NCBI RefSeq assembly: GCF_030295385.1 | Contig: NZ_AP027079.1 | Coordinates: 496,001-560,000 of the forward strand | DNA: 64,000 bases | From: Geothrix oryzae | GTDB lineage: Bacteria; Acidobacteriota; Holophagae; Holophagales; Holophagaceae | Direction: 5' to 3' | Shown: one piece after another, positions 61,544 through 64,000 of the stretch | How positions within the stretch are numbered: the first letter of the stretch is position 1 | Layout: the number at the start of each line of letters is the position of its first letter | The notes under the pieces: generated by a model | Told to the model about the DNA's origin: nothing | The model's input: only the letters and a program-made list of their open reading frames with translations | Database searches by the model: none | Translations under genes and position numbers: made by a program

Positions 61544-62749
61544 CTACTTGATATCGAATTTGAGGATTTCAGTGCGGGCGCCTCCCTCTCCCAACCCACC
61601 GATGGAGTAGAAGATTCCGTCATTGGATAGGACGGTTGCGTGGAAAAACCGTGGCGGAGCGGACCCTTGCACCAACGAGAAACGATTGGTGGCCGGGTCG
61701 AAGATTTCGTCGACCGTCACATTCTTCGCGCGGAGTGTGCCCGTTTGGAGGTTGATCTGAGAAGACTCACCTCCAGAGATGTAAACGCGACCATCCGGCA
61801 GGGGCGTCGCGCGGAAATTGTGACGAGCCACACTCAGGAGTGGTCCGGGGGTGACGGTTCCATTGCGGGGATCATAGAGTTCGGTGGTGTTGAGGGAGCT
61901 TCTCGATATCCCATCGAAACCAACGCCTCCTATGACAAGGATTCTTCCATCTGGCAAAAGGGTGCTTGCGTGAGAGTACCGAGGCGTCATGAGAGGCGTG
62001 GCCACGGTGATCCTCTTTAGCAGAGGGTCATATACCTCGACGATGCCAACAGGAGCAAGGTAGGGCGTATCCTCGCGACTGCCAAATCCGCCAAGCAGAA
62101 TGACACTTCCGTCGGAGAGGAGATGGGAGGTCATCAGAGATCGATTCGTTACCGAACTTCTGACTTGCGTGTGGAGCCACCCGACCGTTTCTGTCGTGTT
62201 GCTGGATGGGTCGAAGACCTCGCAGGTATAGTTCTGGTCCCCTGATCCCCCTGCCAAGAAAATCTTGCCATCCTGCAGGAGCGTCGCCGTGTGCTCCCAG
62301 CGGACCGTAAAGGTGTGGCCAGCCAGAACAAAATCATTGAGGGCCGGGTCAAAGTACTCGACATGTGTGAGTCGGCTGTCGACGGTACCCCCAAACATAT
62401 AGACTCGACCGTTGGGAATTCGAGTGGAGGTATGCGTAGACCTAGCGAGATACATGGTTGGCAGAGCCATTGACTGCTTGGTGGAGGGATTGAAGGTCTC
62501 GGCAGATCCCAAGTAGTCAAAGGAGGAAACGGAAGTGGTCGAATTCCCACCTGCCATCAATATCCGGCCATCCAAGAGGGTGGTTGCAGTATGGGAATGC
62601 CTTGGTGAAAGCATCTGACCCGCAATAATCAGGCTGGAAACCGGAGCCGGCTGGACACCTGGTGGTTGGGTGCCTGAACCACCGCCCCCGCAGGCGAGCT
62701 GGGCAGCGAGCATGACACCGCTAAAGAAAACGCATAAAAATGACTTCAT
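61544..62749 (-). CDS. Kelch-repeat lipoprotein
   Basis: A 401-residue lipoprotein: lipobox LAAQLAC, then CGGGGSG. Six to seven kelch-type repeats follow with the rhythm H-T/S-A-T-x-L-x-D-G-R-I-L-x-x-G-G, for example HSHTATTLLDGRILMAGG, HTATLLQDGKIFLAGG and YSHASTLLPDGRILVIGG, each followed by a Tyr/Phe-Asp-Pro turn (EVYDPLLKRITV, ELYDPRNGTVTP). This predicts a beta-propeller on the cell surface. AGGTGG precedes the ATG at 62749. At 1.2 kb and exported, it is unusual for a cassette gene. Confidence 0.85.
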   Translation of the reverse strand: MKSFLCVFFSGVMLAAQLACGGGGSGTQPPGVQPAPVSSLIIAGQMLSPRHSHTATTLLDGRILMAGGNSTTSVSSFDYLGSAETFNPSTKQSMALPTMYLARSTHTSTRIPNGRVYMFGGTVDSRLTHVEYFDPALNDFVLAGHTFTVRWEHTATLLQDGKIFLAGGSGDQNYTCEVFDPSSNTTETVGWLHTQVRSSVTNRSLMTSHLLSDGSVILLGGFGSREDTPYLAPVGIVEVYDPLLKRITVATPLMTPRYSHASTLLPDGRILVIGGVGFDGISRSSLNTTELYDPRNGTVTPGPLLSVARHNFRATPLPDGRVYISGGESSQINLQTGTLRAKNVTVDEIFDPATNRFSLVQGSAPPRFFHATVLSNDGIFYSIGGLGEGGARTEILKFDIK

Positions 62750-62840
62750 CTCACCCACCTGCCTTCATGCTTGACCGGAATGGATGATGGCAAACCTGGG
62801 TTCGGAACCATTGCTCGCTCCTTCGGGCCAACCTGCTGCG

Positions 62841-62907
62841 GACTAGACGAAGAGGACTCGGCGGACCAGACGCTGGCGTCTGGATCCGCTGGCGCGAGAG
62901 GTCAGGC
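62841..62907 (-). other. attC-like site
   Basis: In cassette orientation GCCTGAC (62907-62901, overlapping the DinB stop codon), CGCCAGCGGATCC, a central CAGACG/CGTCTG stem, TCCGCCGAG, then CTTCGTCTAGTC (to 62841). The inner arms are well paired (GGACCAGACG, 62863-62872, with CGTCTGGATCC). The outer boxes each have one change or insertion. Confidence 0.55.
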
Positions 62908-63477
62908 CTTGCTTGACCCTGCCTGATTGGGAACGGACTCCTGCTGGCGATCCTTCAAGATCGAGAGGTACTGCCCCCAGGGACCGACCGCACGGGTGTG
63001 CGCCTTGGCAAGTGTTCGGGCAATCTGGCCGAGATGGTCGAGATCATGCACGGCCCAGGTCGCCAGCAGTTGGCCCAAGGTGACTTCACCGAGCTCTGGA
63101 TGCTGTCCGACACGGTTGAAGTCCGCCTCCGTAAGGTTCATTCCAGCGAGCGCGGCCAGGTTGTCCCGCCTGAGCAGCTCGAATGTCTTGAGCAGCTCGG
63201 ATAGCTGCTTACCTTGGCTCTGGGTGAATTGAGCCGTTCGGTCAAATGGATCAAAGGGACGGGTCTCACCCGCCAGGATGTGCCGCGCGCGCGGGAGCCA
63301 ATTGACGCGTTCGCCGTTGATGAGGTGACCCATCACATCATAGGGAGACCAGGTATTGTAGCCTTCGGTGGCCGTCACCAGGGCCTGAGGCAATCCTTCA
63401 AGCAAGGCCGACAGGCTCGCGGGGGTGCGCGCCAGAATGGCCACGATGTCATCAAGGAGAGGCTTGTGGGGAGTCAT
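62902..63477 (-). CDS. DinB family protein
   Basis: A 191-residue DinB-fold protein: ALVTATEGYNTWSPYDVMGH (first metal His), LINGERVNWLPRARHILAG, LRRDNLAALAGMNLTEADFN, HPELGEVTLGQLLATWAVHD (second His) and LDHLGQIARTLAK (third His). This is the bacterial YfiT/DinB metal site. Lies between two attC-like elements. Confidence 0.88.
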   Translation of the reverse strand: MTPHKPLLDDIVAILARTPASLSALLEGLPQALVTATEGYNTWSPYDVMGHLINGERVNWLPRARHILAGETRPFDPFDRTAQFTQSQGKQLSELLKTFELLRRDNLAALAGMNLTEADFNRVGQHPELGEVTLGQLLATWAVHDLDHLGQIARTLAKAHTRAVGPWGQYLSILKDRQQESVPNQAGSSKA

Positions 63478-63540
63478 GAAGATATTCTACTGCCACCGAA
63501 TTTAGACGAGGCTTTCGGAGAGTGACGCCTTGGATCACGG

Positions 63541-63603
63541 GCCTTGTGAGTGAAGCTAAGCGAATCAGTGCCTTCACCGAGGCGCTGAGCGGAGGGGTTC
63601 GGC
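63541..63603 (-). other. attC-like site
   Basis: In cassette orientation GCCGAAC (63603-63597, one mismatch), CCCTCCGCTCAGCG, a 20-base middle, CGCTTAGCTTCAC, then ACAAGGC (63547-63541, decayed GTTAGGC). The inner arms pair at seven of eight positions. Confidence 0.5.
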
Positions 63604-63621
63604 CCCATGGGCTCGTGCGAT

Positions 63622-64000
63622 TTATTTTCTGACTTCGCCGGGACCCAGCCCAATGCGCTTGTTCTCCCTGAGAAGAGAGATGGCTTCTGTGATCCGCTTG
63701 TGGCGAGTTTCTTCCCGCTTGGCAGCCGAGATCCATCCGACATATCGGCGTTGGTGGGACGGTGGCAGGCCGAGAAAGGTGTTCCAAGCCGTGGAATCAG
63801 ATTGTATGGCAGCCTGAAGCCAGTCTGGGATATCGGAACCCTGCTGTTTGAGGGGATGGGCGGGGGTAGGTTCAGAAGAAGGCTTCGAGGCAAGGCCCGC
63901 GGAGGTCATCAGGCCTTTGGCCTCTAGCATCGTCGCCAAACCCATATTTACTTCAGACCAATGAGAGGATTTGATTCTTGGCGAGAATCGTTGAGCATAC
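63622..64000 (-). CDS. YdeI/OmpD-associated (OmdA) family protein, C-terminal part
   Basis: The frame is open to the right edge, so the N-terminus is missing. Visible are 125 codons: YAQRFSPRIKSSHWSEVNMG then LATMLEAKGLMTSAGLA, which matches the middle of YdeI-like proteins (YxQRFSPR...KW...N...L...GxM...GL), and the OmdA C-terminus TAWNTFLGLPPSHQRRYVGW then ISAAKREETRHKRITEAISL. These proteins are linked to peptide or bacteriocin tolerance in some bacteria. An ATG at 63945 is internal, not the start. Confidence 0.8.
   Translation of the reverse strand, partial: YAQRFSPRIKSSHWSEVNMGLATMLEAKGLMTSAGLASKPSSEPTPAHPLKQQGSDIPDWLQAAIQSDSTAWNTFLGLPPSHQRRYVGWISAAKREETRHKRITEAISLLRENKRIGLGPGEVRK

Larger units (their letters stand above)
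58800..64000 (-). mobile_element. Integron gene-cassette array (attC-separated, no integrase seen)
   Basis: From about 58.8 kb to the edge, unrelated genes are all on the minus strand and come one at a time, with attC-like elements between them at 58807, 59317 (weak), 59788, 60233, 60723, 61388, 62841 and 63541. The elements share a GTTAGGC-type outer box directly before the next gene, a CCGCTGAGC-type inner arm a few bases inside it, and a complementary partner on the far side, but differ in length and loop. No tyrosine recombinase lies in the window. This corresponds to a CALIN-type cluster or part of a chromosomal integron. Confidence 0.65.

Noticed and set aside
63622-63945. Complete 107-residue protein starting at 63945
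   Set aside because: The same frame continues to the window edge with the conserved YdeI motif QRFSPR, so this ATG is internal.

Overview
The window is GC-rich (roughly two-thirds G+C by eye) and reads as bacterial chromosome. The gene set fits Acidobacteriota, most likely class Holophagae (Geothrix or Holophaga relatives): an MglA-type GTPase, a DUF5916 outer-membrane protein, FHA-domain proteins, a small multi-haem cytochrome, lipoproteins with a glycine run after the lipid-anchored Cys, and a bacterial XPB helicase. The assignment rests on gene content read by eye, not on a database search.

Layout. 0-1.8 kb: start of a uracil-DNA glycosylase-like gene, then an ECF sigma / candidate anti-sigma / small membrane coiled-coil operon. 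1.8-9.5 kb: an XPB-type helicase and a partner of the Rv0862c kind, separated by two secreted proteins: a large Asp-box beta-propeller ending in a dockerin, and a lipoprotein with a cohesin-like domain. 9.5-14.3 kb: pgpA, a LolCDE-like transporter and a DUF5916 protein. 14.4-21.2 kb: CPBP protease, rimO, FHA-GAF-adenylate cyclase, dcd, FHA-RDD protein and MglA-like GTPase. 21.3-25.9 kb: gltX, proC behind what looks like a complete transcription attenuator with a leader peptide, and glnS. 26.1-33.7 kb: nuoHIJKLMN, the membrane arm of complex I. 33.8-43.4 kb: efflux genes, tpx, a MocR regulator, ilvE, lipoproteins and a three-haem cytochrome. 43.5-46 kb: two divergent tRNA-Ser genes inside long inverted repeats, then a radC / pilin-like / comEA operon. 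46.0-47.8 kb: an extremely AT-rich 160-bp island, an S-adenosylhomocysteine riboswitch and ahcY. 47.9-58.3 kb: a metacaspase-like protein, glutaminase, rlmF and many small single-domain enzymes.

From about 58.8 kb to the right edge the character changes. Unrelated single genes all lie on the minus strand, and most are separated by elements resembling integron attC sites. The best (61388-61511) has two perfect terminal boxes and CCGCTGAGC-type inner arms; the others are more decayed. I read this as an integron gene-cassette array (no integrase is visible) holding VOC, DUF3788, DsrE-like, two membrane, kelch-lipoprotein, DinB and YdeI-like genes. Base composition is also visibly less GC-rich here. 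It is the main accessory element of the window.

Most long open frames opposite the genes listed here are artefacts of high GC content and are left out.
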